Shown here in pieces: positions 42,752 to 53,167 of a stretch of DNA of 64,000 bases. Source of the stretch: Pseudonocardia kunmingensis (GTDB taxonomy: Bacteria > Actinomycetota > Actinomycetes > Mycobacteriales > Pseudonocardiaceae); contig NZ_VFPA01000002.1 in NCBI RefSeq assembly GCF_006716445.1, positions 186,001 to 250,000 of the forward strand, given 5' to 3'. Below the pieces are notes generated by a model, which saw only the letters and a program-made list of their open reading frames with translations, ran no database searches and was not told the origin of the DNA. A program made the translations under genes and the position numbers. How positions within the stretch are numbered: the first letter of the stretch is position 1; each line of letters starts with the position of its first letter.

Positions 42752-44776
42752 ATGACGGAACCCCGACGCTTCGGCGGCACGACCCGGCGCGACTTCCTCC
42801 GCCTCACCGGCGCCCTCGCAGCGGCCTCCGCCGGCGCCGGGTGCGGCTTCTTCTCGACGGAGCCGACCGCGCCGCAGGGTGCCGCGGGTGCCGCCAAGGG
42901 CCTCGAGGCGCCGTCGCTCGCCGCCCGCGTCCAGGCGGGCGAGCTGCCGCCGGTGGCCGAGCGCCTGCCGAGGACGCCCATGGTCGTGACGCCCGCCTCC
43001 ACGATGGGCGTCTACGGGGGCACCTGGCGCACCGCGCTCACCGGCCCCGGCGACGGGTTCTGGCTGCTCAAGACCGTGGGGTACGAGCCGCTGCTGCGCT
43101 GGGACCCGGTCGGCAACACCGTCGTGCCGAACGTGGCCGAGTCCTTCGAGGTGTCGGCGGACGGCCGGACGGTGACGCTGCGGCTGCGTCCGGGGATGCG
43201 GTGGTCGGACGGCGCGCCGTTCACGGCCGACGACATCGCCTTCTCCTACAACGACGTGCTGCAGGACCCCGAGCTCGGCGGGGGTGCGCCGGGTTGGCTG
43301 CGCGCCGGTGGCAAGTCCGACGGCGAGCCCGCGCGCCTGGAGGTGGTCGACCCGCACACCGTCCGGCTGGTGTTCGCCGAGCCGAGCGGGCTCGTGCTGC
43401 TCTACCTCGCCAACACCGAGGAGACCTACGACCTGCTGCGCCCCGCGCACTACCTGACGCAGTTCCACCCACGCCACGGCGGCGACCTGACCGCGCTGGT
43501 GGCGCAGGCGCAGGCCAGCAACCCCGTCGACCTGTTCCACCGCAAGGCGTCGGAGGGCATCGGCGACGTCGCGCACTGGCAGAACACCGATCTGCCGCGG
43601 CTGACCGCCTGGATGCCGAGCGCCCCGTTCGGCCAGGGCAACGAGTTCGTCGTCGAGCGCAACCCCTACTACTGGAAGACCGACCCCGAGGGCAGCCAGC
43701 TCCCCTACGTCGACGCCATCCGCTACGCGATCGTGCAGGACAACCAGGCCGTGCTGCAGATGGCGCTCAACGGGGAGCTCGACCTGCACCAGCGCCACAT
43801 CAACGACGCGGTCAACAAGCCGGTCGTCGTGGACAACGAGGCGCGCGGCGGGTACAAGGTCTACTCGACCGTCGACACGATCGCCAACAGCGCGACGATC
43901 TTCTTCAACATGGGGCACGCGAACCCGACGCTGCGCTCGGTGTTCCGCAGCAAGGACTTCCGCGTCGGCCTCTCGGTCGCGATCGACCGGGCGGAGATCA
44001 GCAAGGTGGTCTACGCGGGGCAGGCCGACCCGTGGCAGGTCGCGCCGCTGAAGGACTCCGGCTACTACCACGAGCGGCTCGCCACCCAGCACACGGCGTT
44101 CGACGTCGCGCAGGCCAACGCACACCTCGACCGGGCGGGGCTGGCGAACCGGGACGCGCAGGGCAGGCGGCTGGGGCCGGACGGGCAGCCGGTGTCGTTC
44201 GTGCTCTCCTACCCGCTCGGCATCCAGAGCGCGTTCGCGAACGTCGCCGAGCTGGTGCGGGGGCAGTGGGCGAACGTCGGCGTCACCGCGGTGGTGAAGG
44301 GGCTCGAGCGCTCCTTCTTCAACAGCCAGCTCGGAGCCAAGGAACACGAGGCCTACATCTTCGTCGGGCAGGGCGGCGGCCCGGAGGCGATCGTCGACCC
44401 GATCTCCTACGTGCCCTTCAGCCCGCCGCCGGACTCCAGCGCGGGGTACGCCCCGACCTGGGCGGAGTGGTACGACTCCGGCGGTACGGCGGGGGAGGAG
44501 CCGCCCGAGCCCACGAAGCGGCAGTTCGCGCTGTTCGACGAGATCCGTGGCACGGTCGACGGCGCGCGGCAGAAGGAGCTGATGGCGCAGCTGCTCGACA
44601 TCGCGGCCGACGAGTTCTACGTCATCGGCACGGTCCTCGTCCGGCCCGGCGCCTTCTGGGGCGTCGTGAGCGACAAGATGCACAACCTGCGCGATGCCGA
44701 GCAGACCGTGCTCGCGTCCGCGTTCTTCCCGAGCCCGGGGATCACCTTCCCCGAGCAGCTCTACCTGACGAGCTGA
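42752..44776 (+). CDS. ABC transporter substrate-binding lipoprotein (family 5)
   Basis: Large family 5 (Dpp/Opp-type) binding protein, 674 residues, longer than usual peptide-binding members (500-550). The twin-arginine signal is T-R-R-D-F-L-R-L and the lipid cysteine is C31. Family marks include Y-E-P-L-L-R-W, R-L-R-P-G-M-R-W-S-D-G-A-P-F-T-A-D-D and V-A-I-D-R-A-E-I. The extended form, with sialidase and sulfatase neighbours, resembles members that bind oligosaccharides rather than peptides. It is preceded by GGAG and followed 4 bp later by the first permease. Confidence 0.92.
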   Translation: MTEPRRFGGTTRRDFLRLTGALAAASAGAGCGFFSTEPTAPQGAAGAAKGLEAPSLAARVQAGELPPVAERLPRTPMVVTPASTMGVYGGTWRTALTGPGDGFWLLKTVGYEPLLRWDPVGNTVVPNVAESFEVSADGRTVTLRLRPGMRWSDGAPFTADDIAFSYNDVLQDPELGGGAPGWLRAGGKSDGEPARLEVVDPHTVRLVFAEPSGLVLLYLANTEETYDLLRPAHYLTQFHPRHGGDLTALVAQAQASNPVDLFHRKASEGIGDVAHWQNTDLPRLTAWMPSAPFGQGNEFVVERNPYYWKTDPEGSQLPYVDAIRYAIVQDNQAVLQMALNGELDLHQRHINDAVNKPVVVDNEARGGYKVYSTVDTIANSATIFFNMGHANPTLRSVFRSKDFRVGLSVAIDRAEISKVVYAGQADPWQVAPLKDSGYYHERLATQHTAFDVAQANAHLDRAGLANRDAQGRRLGPDGQPVSFVLSYPLGIQSAFANVAELVRGQWANVGVTAVVKGLERSFFNSQLGAKEHEAYIFVGQGGGPEAIVDPISYVPFSPPPDSSAGYAPTWAEWYDSGGTAGEEPPEPTKRQFALFDEIRGTVDGARQKELMAQLLDIAADEFYVIGTVLVRPGAFWGVVSDKMHNLRDAEQTVLASAFFPSPGITFPEQLYLTS

Positions 44777-44780
44777 GCCG

Positions 44781-45767
44781 GTGGGCCGCTACGTCCTGCG
44801 CAGGCTGCTCTACCTCGTCCCGACGATCGTCCTGATCTCCGTCGTCTCGTTCCTGATCATCCAGCTCCCGCCCGGCAGCTACCTCGACACGGTCATCGCC
44901 GAGATGGCGGCGGAGGGCCAGGTCGACGAGACCCGGATCGCGGTGCTGGAGGAGCGCTACGGGCTCGACGAGCCCCTGCACGTGCAGTACTTCACGTGGG
45001 TCGGCGGCATGTTGCAGGGCGACTTCGGCGAGTCTTTCCTGTGGAACAGGCCGGTCTCGGAGCTCATCGGGTCCCGGTTGCTGCTCAGCGTCGCCATCTC
45101 GCTGTGCGCCCTGATGGTGACGTGGCTGCTCGCGTTCCCGATCGGGATCTACTCGGCGGTGCGCCGCTACTCGTTCGGCGACTACGCCTTCACCATGGTG
45201 GGGTTCGTCGGGCTGGCGGTCCCGGAGTTCCTGCTCGGGCTCGGGTTGGCCTACATCGCGTTCACCTACTTCGGGCAGGAGGTCGGAGGCCTCTTCTCCC
45301 CGGAGTTCCAGGACTCGGCGTGGAACCTCGGCAAGGTGCTCGACCTGCTGGGCAACGTGTGGATGCCGATCGTCGTGGTCGGGGCGGCCGGCACCGCCGC
45401 CCTGATCCGGACGCTGCGCGCGACCCTGCTCGACGAGCTGGCCAAGCCCTACGTCGACACGGCACGGGCGAAGGGCCTCACCGAGCGGCGGCTGCTGCTG
45501 AAGTACCCGGTGCGGATGGCGCTCGGACCGTTCCTGTCGACGGTCGGGTGGGTGCTGCCCGCGCTGGTGTCCGGCGAGGTGGTGGTGAGCATCGTGTTCA
45601 ACCTGCCGACCACCGGGCCGCTGCTGCTGCAGGCGCTCAAGGCGCAGGACATGTACCTCGCCGGCTCGTTCATCATGATCTTGAGCCTGCTGACCGTGCT
45701 CGGCACGCTCGTCTCCGACCTCCTGCTGGCCTGGTCGGACCCGCGCATCCGGTACGGCAACCGATGA
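44781..45767 (+). CDS. ABC transporter permease (DppB/OppB type)
   Basis: Membrane permease of 328 residues with six predicted spans. The N-terminus R-Y-V-L-R-R-L-L-Y-L-V-P-T is typical of DppB. A periplasmic loop carries R-Y-G-L-D-E-P-L-H-V-Q-Y, and the EAA loop Y-V-D-T-A-R-A-K-G-L contacts the ATPases. The start is GTG 44781. It is translationally close to its partner; the start of the next gene lies 14 bp after the stop, or overlaps it if the earlier ATG is used. Confidence 0.93.
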   Translation: MGRYVLRRLLYLVPTIVLISVVSFLIIQLPPGSYLDTVIAEMAAEGQVDETRIAVLEERYGLDEPLHVQYFTWVGGMLQGDFGESFLWNRPVSELIGSRLLLSVAISLCALMVTWLLAFPIGIYSAVRRYSFGDYAFTMVGFVGLAVPEFLLGLGLAYIAFTYFGQEVGGLFSPEFQDSAWNLGKVLDLLGNVWMPIVVVGAAGTAALIRTLRATLLDELAKPYVDTARAKGLTERRLLLKYPVRMALGPFLSTVGWVLPALVSGEVVVSIVFNLPTTGPLLLQALKAQDMYLAGSFIMILSLLTVLGTLVSDLLLAWSDPRIRYGNR

Positions 45768-45781
45768 GGAGAGCGGACCGC

Positions 45782-46906
45782 ATGGCCGAGACCCTGGCCC
45801 GGGAGGCACCGCCGGGCTCCGCAGGCCCCCCGGGCGACGGGCAGGCCTCGCAGCGCACGCTCATCTGGCGCCGGTTCCGCCGCCACCGGGTCGCGATGGT
45901 CAGCCTGGGCGTGCTCGCGGTGGCCTACCTGCTCGCGATCTTCTCGCCGTTCGTGACGCCGTCGTCGGCGGGCGCGTACAACGCCGACTACGCCTACGCC
46001 CCGCCCCAGCGGGTGCACGTGCTCGACGACGGCGAGCTCGGCTTCTACGTCTACGGCTACCGGTCGGAGACCGACCCGGTGAGCCTCGCGCGCAGCTTCA
46101 CCGTCGACGAGAGCCGGAAGATCCCGCTGGGATTCTTCGTCCGCGGCGAGACCTACTCCCTGTTCGGGATCGAGTCCGACGTGCACCTGTTCGGCCCGCA
46201 GCGGGCGGGCGACCCCTTCTACCTGGTCGGCGCCAACAGCCAGGGCCAGGACGTGTTCTCCCGGACGCTGCACGCCGCCCGCATCTCGATGTCGGTCGGC
46301 CTGGTCGGGGTGTTCCTGAGCTTCGTGCTCGGGGTGCTGATCGGCGGCATCTCCGGCTTCTTCGCCGGCCGGGTCGACACGGTGATCCAGCGGGTGATCG
46401 AGTTCATCATCGCGGTGCCGGCCATCCCGCTGTGGATGGGCCTCTCGGCCGCCCTACCGCCGGAGTGGTCGACGCTCCAGATCTACTTCGGCATCACGAT
46501 CATCCTGTCGCTGATCGGCTGGACCGGGCTGGCCCGCGTGGTGCGCGGGCAGTTCCTGTCGCTGCGCGAGGAGGAGTTCACCCTGGCCGCCCGGCTGGAC
46601 GGGGTCGGCAGGCTGCGGATCATCGTGCGGCACCTGCTGCCGTCCTGCGCCGGGTACATCATCGCGGCACTCACGCTGGCGGTCCCCGGGATGATCCTGG
46701 GGGAGACCACGCTGTCGTTCCTCGGGCTGGGGATGCAGCCCCCCGCCGTGAGCTGGGGGGTGCTGCTGCAGGAGGGGCAGAACCTGCGTGCCCTGTCCAG
46801 CGCCCCGTGGCTGCTCTTCCCCGGGCTGGCCGTGGTGCTGGTGGTGCTCGCCTTCAACTTCCTCGGTGACGGACTGCGCGATGCGGCGGACCCCTATGAA
46901 CGGTGA
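45782..46906 (+). CDS. ABC transporter permease (DppC/OppC type)
   Basis: Permease of 374 residues. After a cytoplasmic tail and the first span (about residues 38-58), an external insertion of over 100 residues precedes the five-span core, longer than in peptide DppC proteins. G-A-N-S-Q-G-Q-D-V-F-S-R and the EAA loop F-T-L-A-A-R-L-D-G-V-G are present. I chose ATG 45782, ten bases after GAGGAG; ATG 45764 overlaps the previous stop. It overlaps the ATPase gene by 11 bp. Confidence 0.92.
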   Translation: MAETLAREAPPGSAGPPGDGQASQRTLIWRRFRRHRVAMVSLGVLAVAYLLAIFSPFVTPSSAGAYNADYAYAPPQRVHVLDDGELGFYVYGYRSETDPVSLARSFTVDESRKIPLGFFVRGETYSLFGIESDVHLFGPQRAGDPFYLVGANSQGQDVFSRTLHAARISMSVGLVGVFLSFVLGVLIGGISGFFAGRVDTVIQRVIEFIIAVPAIPLWMGLSAALPPEWSTLQIYFGITIILSLIGWTGLARVVRGQFLSLREEEFTLAARLDGVGRLRIIVRHLLPSCAGYIIAALTLAVPGMILGETTLSFLGLGMQPPAVSWGVLLQEGQNLRALSSAPWLLFPGLAVVLVVLAFNFLGDGLRDAADPYER

Positions 46907-47915
46907 GCCGGACATCAAGGACCCGGTGCTCGAGATCCGGGACCTGCACACGCACATCGGCGTCGACGGCGGCGTGGTCCGGGCCGTCGACGGGGTCGAT
47001 CTCGCCGTGGGCCGGGGCGAGACCCTGTGCCTGGTCGGCGAGAGCGGCAGCGGCAAGAGCGTCGCGGCGCGGTCGGTGATGCGGCTGCTGGTCCCGTCGG
47101 CCCGGATCGTCGGCGGGGAGATCCTCTTCTCGCGCGGACCCGAGGACGCGGTCGACCTCGCGCGGCTCGATCCCCGGGGGCCCGCCATGCGGGCGGTGCG
47201 CGGAGCCGGGATCGGGATGATCTTCCAGGAGCCGATGTCCTCGCTCAGCCCGGTGCACACCGTCGGTGACCAGGTCGCCGAGATGGCGCTGACGCACACG
47301 AAGCTCTCGAAGCGCGAGGCCAGGGAACAGGCCGCGCAGATGCTCGACCACGTCGGCATCACACAGCCGCGGCGGCACCTGGACGACTACCCGTTCCAGC
47401 TCTCGGGTGGCATGCGCCAGCGCGTGATGATCGCGATGGCGCTGATGTGCAACCCCGCGCTGCTCATCGCCGACGAGCCGACCACCGCGCTGGACGTGAC
47501 CACCCAGGCGCAGATCCTCGACCTGCTCCGGCGCATCCAGGACGAGCACGACATGGCGATCCTGTTCATCACCCACGACATGGGCGTGGTCGCGGAGATG
47601 GCGGACCGCGTGGCGGTGATGTACCTGGGGCGCGTGGTGGAGACCGGCGGCGTCACCGAGATCTTCGACGTGCCGCGCCACCCGTACACGCGCGCGATGC
47701 TGGCGTCCATCCCGTCGATCGGCGGTCCGCGGGGCGGCGAGCTGCCGGCCATCGCGGGCAGCGTGCCGCCGCCACTGGTCCGCCCGTCCGGCTGCGCGTT
47801 CCACCCGCGCTGCACGGTGGCGGTCGCGGGGCGCTGCGACGAGCACGCCCCGCCGCGGATCGAGCTCGGGGACGGCCACTGGATGGAGTGCGTGCACGGG
47901 GAGGACCGACGGTGA
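46896..47915 (+). CDS. ABC transporter ATP-binding protein (DppD type)
   Basis: ATPase of 339 residues. Walker A G-E-S-G-S-G-K-S (about 44-51), signature L-S-G-G-M-R-Q-R-V, Walker B L-L-I-A-D-E-P and switch I-T-H-D-M. The C-terminal oligopeptide/dipeptide domain has the cysteine cluster C-A-F-H-P-R-C, C-D-E-H and M-E-C, typical of iron-sulfur-carrying Dpp ATPases. It overlaps the permease gene at the start and the second ATPase gene (GTGA) at the end. Confidence 0.93.
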   Translation: MNGEPDIKDPVLEIRDLHTHIGVDGGVVRAVDGVDLAVGRGETLCLVGESGSGKSVAARSVMRLLVPSARIVGGEILFSRGPEDAVDLARLDPRGPAMRAVRGAGIGMIFQEPMSSLSPVHTVGDQVAEMALTHTKLSKREAREQAAQMLDHVGITQPRRHLDDYPFQLSGGMRQRVMIAMALMCNPALLIADEPTTALDVTTQAQILDLLRRIQDEHDMAILFITHDMGVVAEMADRVAVMYLGRVVETGGVTEIFDVPRHPYTRAMLASIPSIGGPRGGELPAIAGSVPPPLVRPSGCAFHPRCTVAVAGRCDEHAPPRIELGDGHWMECVHGEDRR

Positions 47916-48934
47916 CCACGACGATGGACAGCCCGCTGCTGCGCGTGGAGGACCTGCAGGTGCACTTCCCCGGCAGGCGGGGCTCGGGCGGGCTCGTCCG
48001 GGCCGTCGACGGGGTCGGCCTCGAGATCCACCACGGCGAGACGCTCGGCCTGGTGGGGGAGAGCGGCTGCGGCAAGAGCACCCTGGGCCGGGCGATCGTG
48101 CGGGCGTACCGGCCGACGGCCGGGCAGCTGCACTACCGGCGGGCCGACGGCGGCGAGGTCGACCTCGCCGGGCTGGGGGAACGGGCGCTGCGCCCGTACC
48201 GCCAGGAGATCCGGATGATCTTCCAGGACCCGTTCTCCTCGCTCAACCCGCGCATGACGCTGCGCGACATCATCGGTGAGCCGCTGAAGGTCAACCGGGT
48301 GGCGCGCGGGCGGGCGTTGCAGGAGCGGGTGGCCGAGCTGCTGACCACGGTGGGGCTGCGCCCGGAGCACATGAGCCGCTACCCGCACGCGTTCTCCGGG
48401 GGGCAGCGCCAGCGCGTCGCGATCGCGCGGGCGCTGGCCCTGCACCCGCGGCTGGTGATCGCCGACGAGGCGGTGAGCGCGTTGGACGTGTCGGTGCGGG
48501 CGCAGATCCTCAACCTGCTCGCCCGGCTGCAGGCCGACCTGGACCTCACCACGCTGTTCATCTCCCACGACCTGTCGGTGGTGCGGCAGCTCTGCGACCG
48601 GGTGGCCGTGATGTACCTGGGGCGGGTCGTGGAGGTCGCGCCGACCGAGGAGCTGTTCGCGCGCCCCCGCCACCCCTACACCGAGGCGCTGCTCTCGGCC
48701 GTGCCCGCGACCCACCCGTCGCGCCGGGGCGGGCGGGACCGGATCGTGCTCGAGGGCGACCTGCCCGACCCGTCGGACCCGCCGCCCGGCTGCCCGTTCC
48801 ACACCCGCTGCCCCTATGCCGTGCCGCGGTGCTCGACCGAGCGGCCGGCCGCGGTCGAGGTGGCGCCGGGCCGGACCGCGGCCTGCCACTTCGCCGACGA
48901 GCTGCACCTGCGCGGTGCCGGGCAGGCGGCATGA
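47912..48934 (+). CDS. ABC transporter ATP-binding protein (DppF type)
   Basis: Second ATPase, 340 residues. Walker [10 protein letters not shown], signature F-S-G-G-Q-R-Q-R-V, Walker B L-V-I-A-D-E-A (A replaces P), switch I-S-H-D-L. The C-terminal domain has [10 protein letters not shown] and C-H-F. The start is GTG 47912, overlapping the previous stop; its own stop overlaps the sulfatase start as ATGA. It completes a five-protein importer, unlike the two CUT1 systems at the left of the window. Confidence 0.93.
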   Translation: MTTTMDSPLLRVEDLQVHFPGRRGSGGLVRAVDGVGLEIHHGETLGLVGESGCGKSTLGRAIVRAYRPTAGQLHYRRADGGEVDLAGLGERALRPYRQEIRMIFQDPFSSLNPRMTLRDIIGEPLKVNRVARGRALQERVAELLTTVGLRPEHMSRYPHAFSGGQRQRVAIARALALHPRLVIADEAVSALDVSVRAQILNLLARLQADLDLTTLFISHDLSVVRQLCDRVAVMYLGRVVEVAPTEELFARPRHPYTEALLSAVPATHPSRRGGRDRIVLEGDLPDPSDPPPGCPFHTRCPYAVPRCSTERPAAVEVAPGRTAACHFADELHLRGAGQAA

Positions 48935-50289
48935 CCCGCCCTCCCAGCATCGTGGTGGTCCTGTCCGACGAGCACGCCGCGGCGGCCACCGGGGCGTACG
49001 GGCATCCGGTGGTCCGCACCCCGAACCTGGATCGGCTCGCCGAGCAGGGACTGCTGTTCGAGAACGCCTACTGCACCAGCCCCATGTGCGTGCCGTCCCG
49101 GCTGTCGCTGCTGTCCGGGCGCTACGTGCACGAGATCGACGCCTGGGACAACGGGGTCGTCCCCGACGCGTCCTTCCGCAGCTGGGGCCACCACCTGCGT
49201 CCGGCGGGCTACGAGAGCGTCCTCGTCGGCCGCACGCACTTCAACGGGCCGGACCGGCTGCTGGGCTTCGACCGGCGCCTGTCCGACGACCTCGACTTCT
49301 GGGTCGACCACGACGGGCGGCCCCCGGCGCGGACGCCCGGGTGGCGGCGGGGCAGCAACTCCCACGTCACCGAGTGCGGCGCGGGCGAGCACGTGCACAC
49401 CCGGCACGACGTCGCGACCACCGACCAAGCCCTCGACCACCTGCGCCAGCGGGCGACCGACACCGACGAGACGCCGTTCCTGCTCTACGTCGGGTACATG
49501 CACCCGCACTTCCCGCTGGTGGCCCCGCGGGAGTTCGCCGGCTGGTACGACCCGGCGCACGTGCCGCTCCCGCCGACCTGGCAGGACCCGCCCGAGCAGC
49601 AGCACCCCGTCATCGCCCGCCTCCGCTACGGCTTCCACAACGAGGAACCGCTGTCGCCGGACCAGGTGCGCCTGGCCACCGCGTCGTACTGGGCGCTGGT
49701 GAGCCACCTGGACTCCCAGGTGGGCAGGCTGCTGGCCGCGATCGACGGCTCGCGCCTGCGGGAGAACACGGTCGTGGTCTACACCAGCGACCACGGGGAG
49801 ATGGCGGGCCACCACGGCATCTGGCAGAAGCAGTGCTTCTACGAGCCCGCGGTGCGGGTGCCGCTGCTGCTGCGGCTGCCCGGCCACCGGGCGCCGGCGC
49901 GGGTGACCGGCGACGTGAGCCTGGTCGACCTCCTGCCCACCCTGCGCGACCTCGCCGGCCTGCCGGTCGATCCCGAGCTACCCGGCCGCAGCCTGTGCGG
50001 CCGTCCTGACCTGCCGCCGCGTCCGGCGTTCGCCGAGTACCACGCCCAGGGCATGGTCGACGGCGGGTTCATGCTCAAGCGCGGGCGGTACAAGTACTGC
50101 AGCTACGTCGGGCACCGCCCGCAGCTGTTCGACCTGGACACCGATCCCTGGGAGCGCACGGATCTCGCCGACGACCCGGCCTACGCCGACCTGCTCGCCG
50201 ACCTGGCCGGACAGATGGAGCGGATCGTGTCCCCCGACGTGGCGGATCGGAGGGCCAAGGCCGACCAGCGGCGCCGCCTCGGGGGATGA
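48931..50289 (+). CDS. sulfatase
   Basis: Sulfatase of 452 residues. N-terminal metal segment V-V-V-L-S-D-E-H, active-site signature [12 protein letters not shown] with C53 as the formylglycine position, the conserved G-R-T-H near residue 96 and T-S-D-H-G-E-M for the second metal pair. No signal peptide, so probably cytoplasmic. It is the last gene of the Dpp-type importer operon, coupled by ATGA, and converges on the CoA-transferase gene with 29 bp between stops. The order implies desulfation of an imported compound. Confidence 0.94.
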   Translation: MTRPPSIVVVLSDEHAAAATGAYGHPVVRTPNLDRLAEQGLLFENAYCTSPMCVPSRLSLLSGRYVHEIDAWDNGVVPDASFRSWGHHLRPAGYESVLVGRTHFNGPDRLLGFDRRLSDDLDFWVDHDGRPPARTPGWRRGSNSHVTECGAGEHVHTRHDVATTDQALDHLRQRATDTDETPFLLYVGYMHPHFPLVAPREFAGWYDPAHVPLPPTWQDPPEQQHPVIARLRYGFHNEEPLSPDQVRLATASYWALVSHLDSQVGRLLAAIDGSRLRENTVVVYTSDHGEMAGHHGIWQKQCFYEPAVRVPLLLRLPGHRAPARVTGDVSLVDLLPTLRDLAGLPVDPELPGRSLCGRPDLPPRPAFAEYHAQGMVDGGFMLKRGRYKYCSYVGHRPQLFDLDTDPWERTDLADDPAYADLLADLAGQMERIVSPDVADRRAKADQRRRLGG

Positions 50290-50318
50290 CCGACACCACC
50301 TCCGACAGTAGTCCGTGA

Positions 50319-51512
50319 TCACGATCTGGATCGACGTCGCAGTGGCTGGTTCGGGTCGCCGACCCCGAGCTCGGCGAGGATCTCGGCCCGGTGCTGGTCG
50401 AGGGCGGGGGGTGCGCTGCGCGGCGCGGGGCGCTCGCCGTCGAAGGTCAGCGGGAGCGCGATCTGCTCCAGCGTGCCGACGTCGGGGTGGTCGACCTCCT
50501 CGATCATCCCGAGGGCGGCGGTCTGCGGGCAGTCGTAGACCTCGGCGAGGCTCCGGACCGGTGCGACCGGCACGGCGTGTTCCTTCAGCAGGGCGAGCCA
50601 GTGCGCGTTCGTGCGGCCCCGCAGCTCGGCCGTGAGCGCGTGGTTGATCTCGGCGCGTCGCGGGACGCGGTCGGCGTTGGTGGCGTAGCGCGGATCGGCC
50701 GCGAGGTCGTGCCGGTGCAGTGCCGTGCAGAGGCCCCGCCACTGGGCGTCGTTGCCGATGGCCACCACGAGGTACCCGTCGGCGGTGGGGTAGGCCTGGT
50801 AGGGCACCAGGCTGGGATGGCCGGAGCCCAGCCTGGGCGGGTTCTCACCCGTGGCGAAGTAGCCGGTGGCGAAGCTCGCGTGGAATGCGAGCTGCGACTC
50901 GTAGAGCGAGGTGGCGACGTACGCGCCGCGGCCCGTGCGTTCCCGTTCGACGAGGGCGGCGAGGACGCCGCTGAGCCCCCACATCGCCGCGCCGAGGTCG
51001 CCGAAGGCGAAGCCGGCCTTGACCGGTGGACCGTCGGGATCGCCGGTCAGTGACATCAGTCCGGCAGCCGCCTGGACGACCATGTCGTAACCGGGCTCGT
51101 CGCGCAGCGGGCCGGTCTCGCCGTAGGCGGAGATGTGCAGGGCGACGAGCCGCGGGTGGCGCTGCACGAGGTCGGGCCCGTGGAAGGTGCGGGCCAGCGA
51201 GCTGCCCGGCCGGAAGTTGTCGAGGACGACGTCGCTGCGGTCGAGCAGGCGGTGCACGACCTCCTGACCTGTCTCGGTGCCGAGGTCGAGCGCGAGGGAC
51301 CGCTTGTTGCGGTTGACGGCGAGGTGGTATGTCGCGTCGGGCCCCCGGAACGGCGGTCCCCAGCGCCGTGTGGGGTCACCGCCGTCGGGGTGCTCGATCT
51401 TGATCACGTCGGCCCCCATGTCGGACAGGGCCTGGCTGACGTACGGTCCGGCGAGGATCTTGGACAGGTCGAGGACCCGGATCCCGGCGAGGGGAGCGCG
51501 AGCGGCGGTCAT
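50319..51512 (-). CDS. family III CoA-transferase (CaiB/BaiF type)
   Basis: CoA-transferase of 397 residues. Opening L-A-G-I-R-V-L-D-L-S-K, G-A-D-V-I-K-I-E-H-P, N-R-N-K-R-S-L-A-L-D-L and D-V-V-L-D-N-F-R-P-G are all family marks; G-Y-D-M-V-V-Q-A holds the expected catalytic aspartate. The start is ATG 51512, overlapping the acyl-CoA dehydrogenase stop. It probably activates the carboxylic acid imported by the MHS transporter of the same operon. Confidence 0.92.
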   Translation of the reverse strand: MTAARAPLAGIRVLDLSKILAGPYVSQALSDMGADVIKIEHPDGGDPTRRWGPPFRGPDATYHLAVNRNKRSLALDLGTETGQEVVHRLLDRSDVVLDNFRPGSSLARTFHGPDLVQRHPRLVALHISAYGETGPLRDEPGYDMVVQAAAGLMSLTGDPDGPPVKAGFAFGDLGAAMWGLSGVLAALVERERTGRGAYVATSLYESQLAFHASFATGYFATGENPPRLGSGHPSLVPYQAYPTADGYLVVAIGNDAQWRGLCTALHRHDLAADPRYATNADRVPRRAEINHALTAELRGRTNAHWLALLKEHAVPVAPVRSLAEVYDCPQTAALGMIEEVDHPDVGTLEQIALPLTFDGERPAPRSAPPALDQHRAEILAELGVGDPNQPLRRRSRS

Positions 51513-53149
51513 GCGGCTCCCTCGGTGATCGTGGCGAGCGCGTCGAGCGCGGCCGTGGGGATCTCGTCGGGGGTGAACAGGCGCTGCAGGTAGGCCTCGG
51601 CGACGAGCAGCTTGCGCTCGCCGCGGCCGTCCTCGGCCTCCCACGCGGCCTGCTCGACGAGCAGGGCCGCCATCACGGCCTGGGCGAGCGCCTCGGTGTA
51701 GTCGCCCGCCGCGAACTCCTGCTGCTCGCGGTCGCGGGTGAGCAGGGCGTCGCCCCGCTCGCGCAGGGCCCGCCAGTGCGCGGCGAGGCGGGGCGCCAGC
51801 GGCGTGACGGCCGGGTCGAGCCGCCCGAGGTAGGTGTCGGCCAGGACCTGGTGCGCGTTCTGCCGGCGCATGCAGCGCAGCACGTCGAGCGCGACGACGT
51901 TCGAGGCGCCTTCCCAGATCGAGCCGAGGTGGGCGTCGCGGACGAGGCGGGGGTTGATCCAGTCCTCGATGTAGCCGTTGCCGCCGCGGACCTCCATGGC
52001 CTCGGCGGTGACCCAGCGGGCCCGCTTGCAGACGGAGTGCTTGGCCACGGGGGTGAGGACGCGCGCGGCGGTGCGGGCCCGCTCGTCGCCGGCGTCGCCC
52101 CGCTCGAGCAGGTCCCCGATCTCGAGGACGATCCCGAGCGCTGCCTCGGTGTCGAGCTGCAGGCCGAGCAGGGTGCGGCGCATGAGCGGCTGGTCGAACA
52201 GGGCCTTGCCGAACACGACACGCTGCCGGGCGTGGGTGACCGCCTCGTGCACGGCGCGGCGCATCAGCGCGGTGGACCGCATGACGTTGGAGACGCGGGA
52301 GTGGTTGACCATCTCCAGCATCTGCTGGACGCCGCGGGTGAGGTCGCCGACCGGGCGGGCGTAGGCCTCGACGAGGGTGACCTCGCCGCTGGCCATCGAG
52401 TGGGTGCCGAGCTTGTCCTTGAGCCGGTCGATCCGGTAGCTGTTGCGGCTGCCGTCCGGGCGCAGGCGGGGGAGCAGGAACATGCCGAGCCCGCGGGTGC
52501 CCTCGCCCTGGCCGGGGACCTGGGCGAGGGTGAGGACGACGTCGGCGGTGACGTTGGAGCAGAACCACTTGCGGCCGGACAGCGTCCAGTGGTCGCCGTG
52601 GTCGGTGGCGACGGTGGCGGTCCGGGCCAGGTCGGTACCGCCGTCGACCTCGGTCATGAACATCGCGCCGGTGGCATGCGTGGCCGGATCGGTGGAGGTC
52701 AGGGCCTCGATCTCGGGGCGGAAGGCCTCGGCGTCGAACATCTGCAGCACCCGGGCGGCGGAGTCGGTCATGTTGATCGGGCAGCCGAGGCCGTACTCGG
52801 CCTGGGAGAACAGGTACGACAGCGCGTACTTCACCACGTGCGGGGCGGCGCCGCGCCGGCCGGGCAGGCCCCGATGCGACAGGGCTGCCAGCCCGAAGCG
52901 GCAGAACCCGATCTCGACCATGCGCTCGTAGGCGGGGTGGAAGACGACCTCGTCGATGCGCTCCCCGGCCGCGGACCAGGGCCGCAGGGCCGGGACGTTG
53001 ATCTCTGCGGTGGCGGCGAGCCGGTCGAGCTCGCCCGCGGCGAGTCCGCCGAGGTCGGTCAGCAGGGGTTCGATGCGGGCGCGGTCGTCGGGATCGAGGT
53101 AGCGGTCCAGCAGCGGACGCAGGGCGGGGTCGAGGTCGGCGAAGTTCAC
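51509..53149 (-). CDS. acyl-CoA dehydrogenase, AidB-like
   Basis: FAD-dependent dehydrogenase of 546 residues, longer than the usual 380, matching the AidB-like branch with an extra N-terminal region (about 150 residues) before M-T-E-V-D-G-G-T-D. The flavin-binding segment W-T-L-S-G-R-K-W-F-C-S-N follows. The late A-H-L-G-S-I-W-E-G-A-S-N-V carries the glutamate found in this group. The GTG start at 53149 is preceded by GGAGGG. It lies between the transporter and the CoA-transferase, so it likely oxidises their CoA ester. Confidence 0.9.
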   Translation of the reverse strand: MNFADLDPALRPLLDRYLDPDDRARIEPLLTDLGGLAAGELDRLAATAEINVPALRPWSAAGERIDEVVFHPAYERMVEIGFCRFGLAALSHRGLPGRRGAAPHVVKYALSYLFSQAEYGLGCPINMTDSAARVLQMFDAEAFRPEIEALTSTDPATHATGAMFMTEVDGGTDLARTATVATDHGDHWTLSGRKWFCSNVTADVVLTLAQVPGQGEGTRGLGMFLLPRLRPDGSRNSYRIDRLKDKLGTHSMASGEVTLVEAYARPVGDLTRGVQQMLEMVNHSRVSNVMRSTALMRRAVHEAVTHARQRVVFGKALFDQPLMRRTLLGLQLDTEAALGIVLEIGDLLERGDAGDERARTAARVLTPVAKHSVCKRARWVTAEAMEVRGGNGYIEDWINPRLVRDAHLGSIWEGASNVVALDVLRCMRRQNAHQVLADTYLGRLDPAVTPLAPRLAAHWRALRERGDALLTRDREQQEFAAGDYTEALAQAVMAALLVEQAAWEAEDGRGERKLLVAEAYLQRLFTPDEIPTAALDALATITEGAA

Positions 53150-53167
53150 TGTCCCTCCAGGGGGTGG

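Noticed and set aside
42752..48934. Plain dipeptide/oligopeptide transporter assignment
   Set aside because: The fold family is right, but the enlarged binding protein and the sialidase and sulfatase neighbours argue against a peptide substrate, so no dpp/opp symbols were given.
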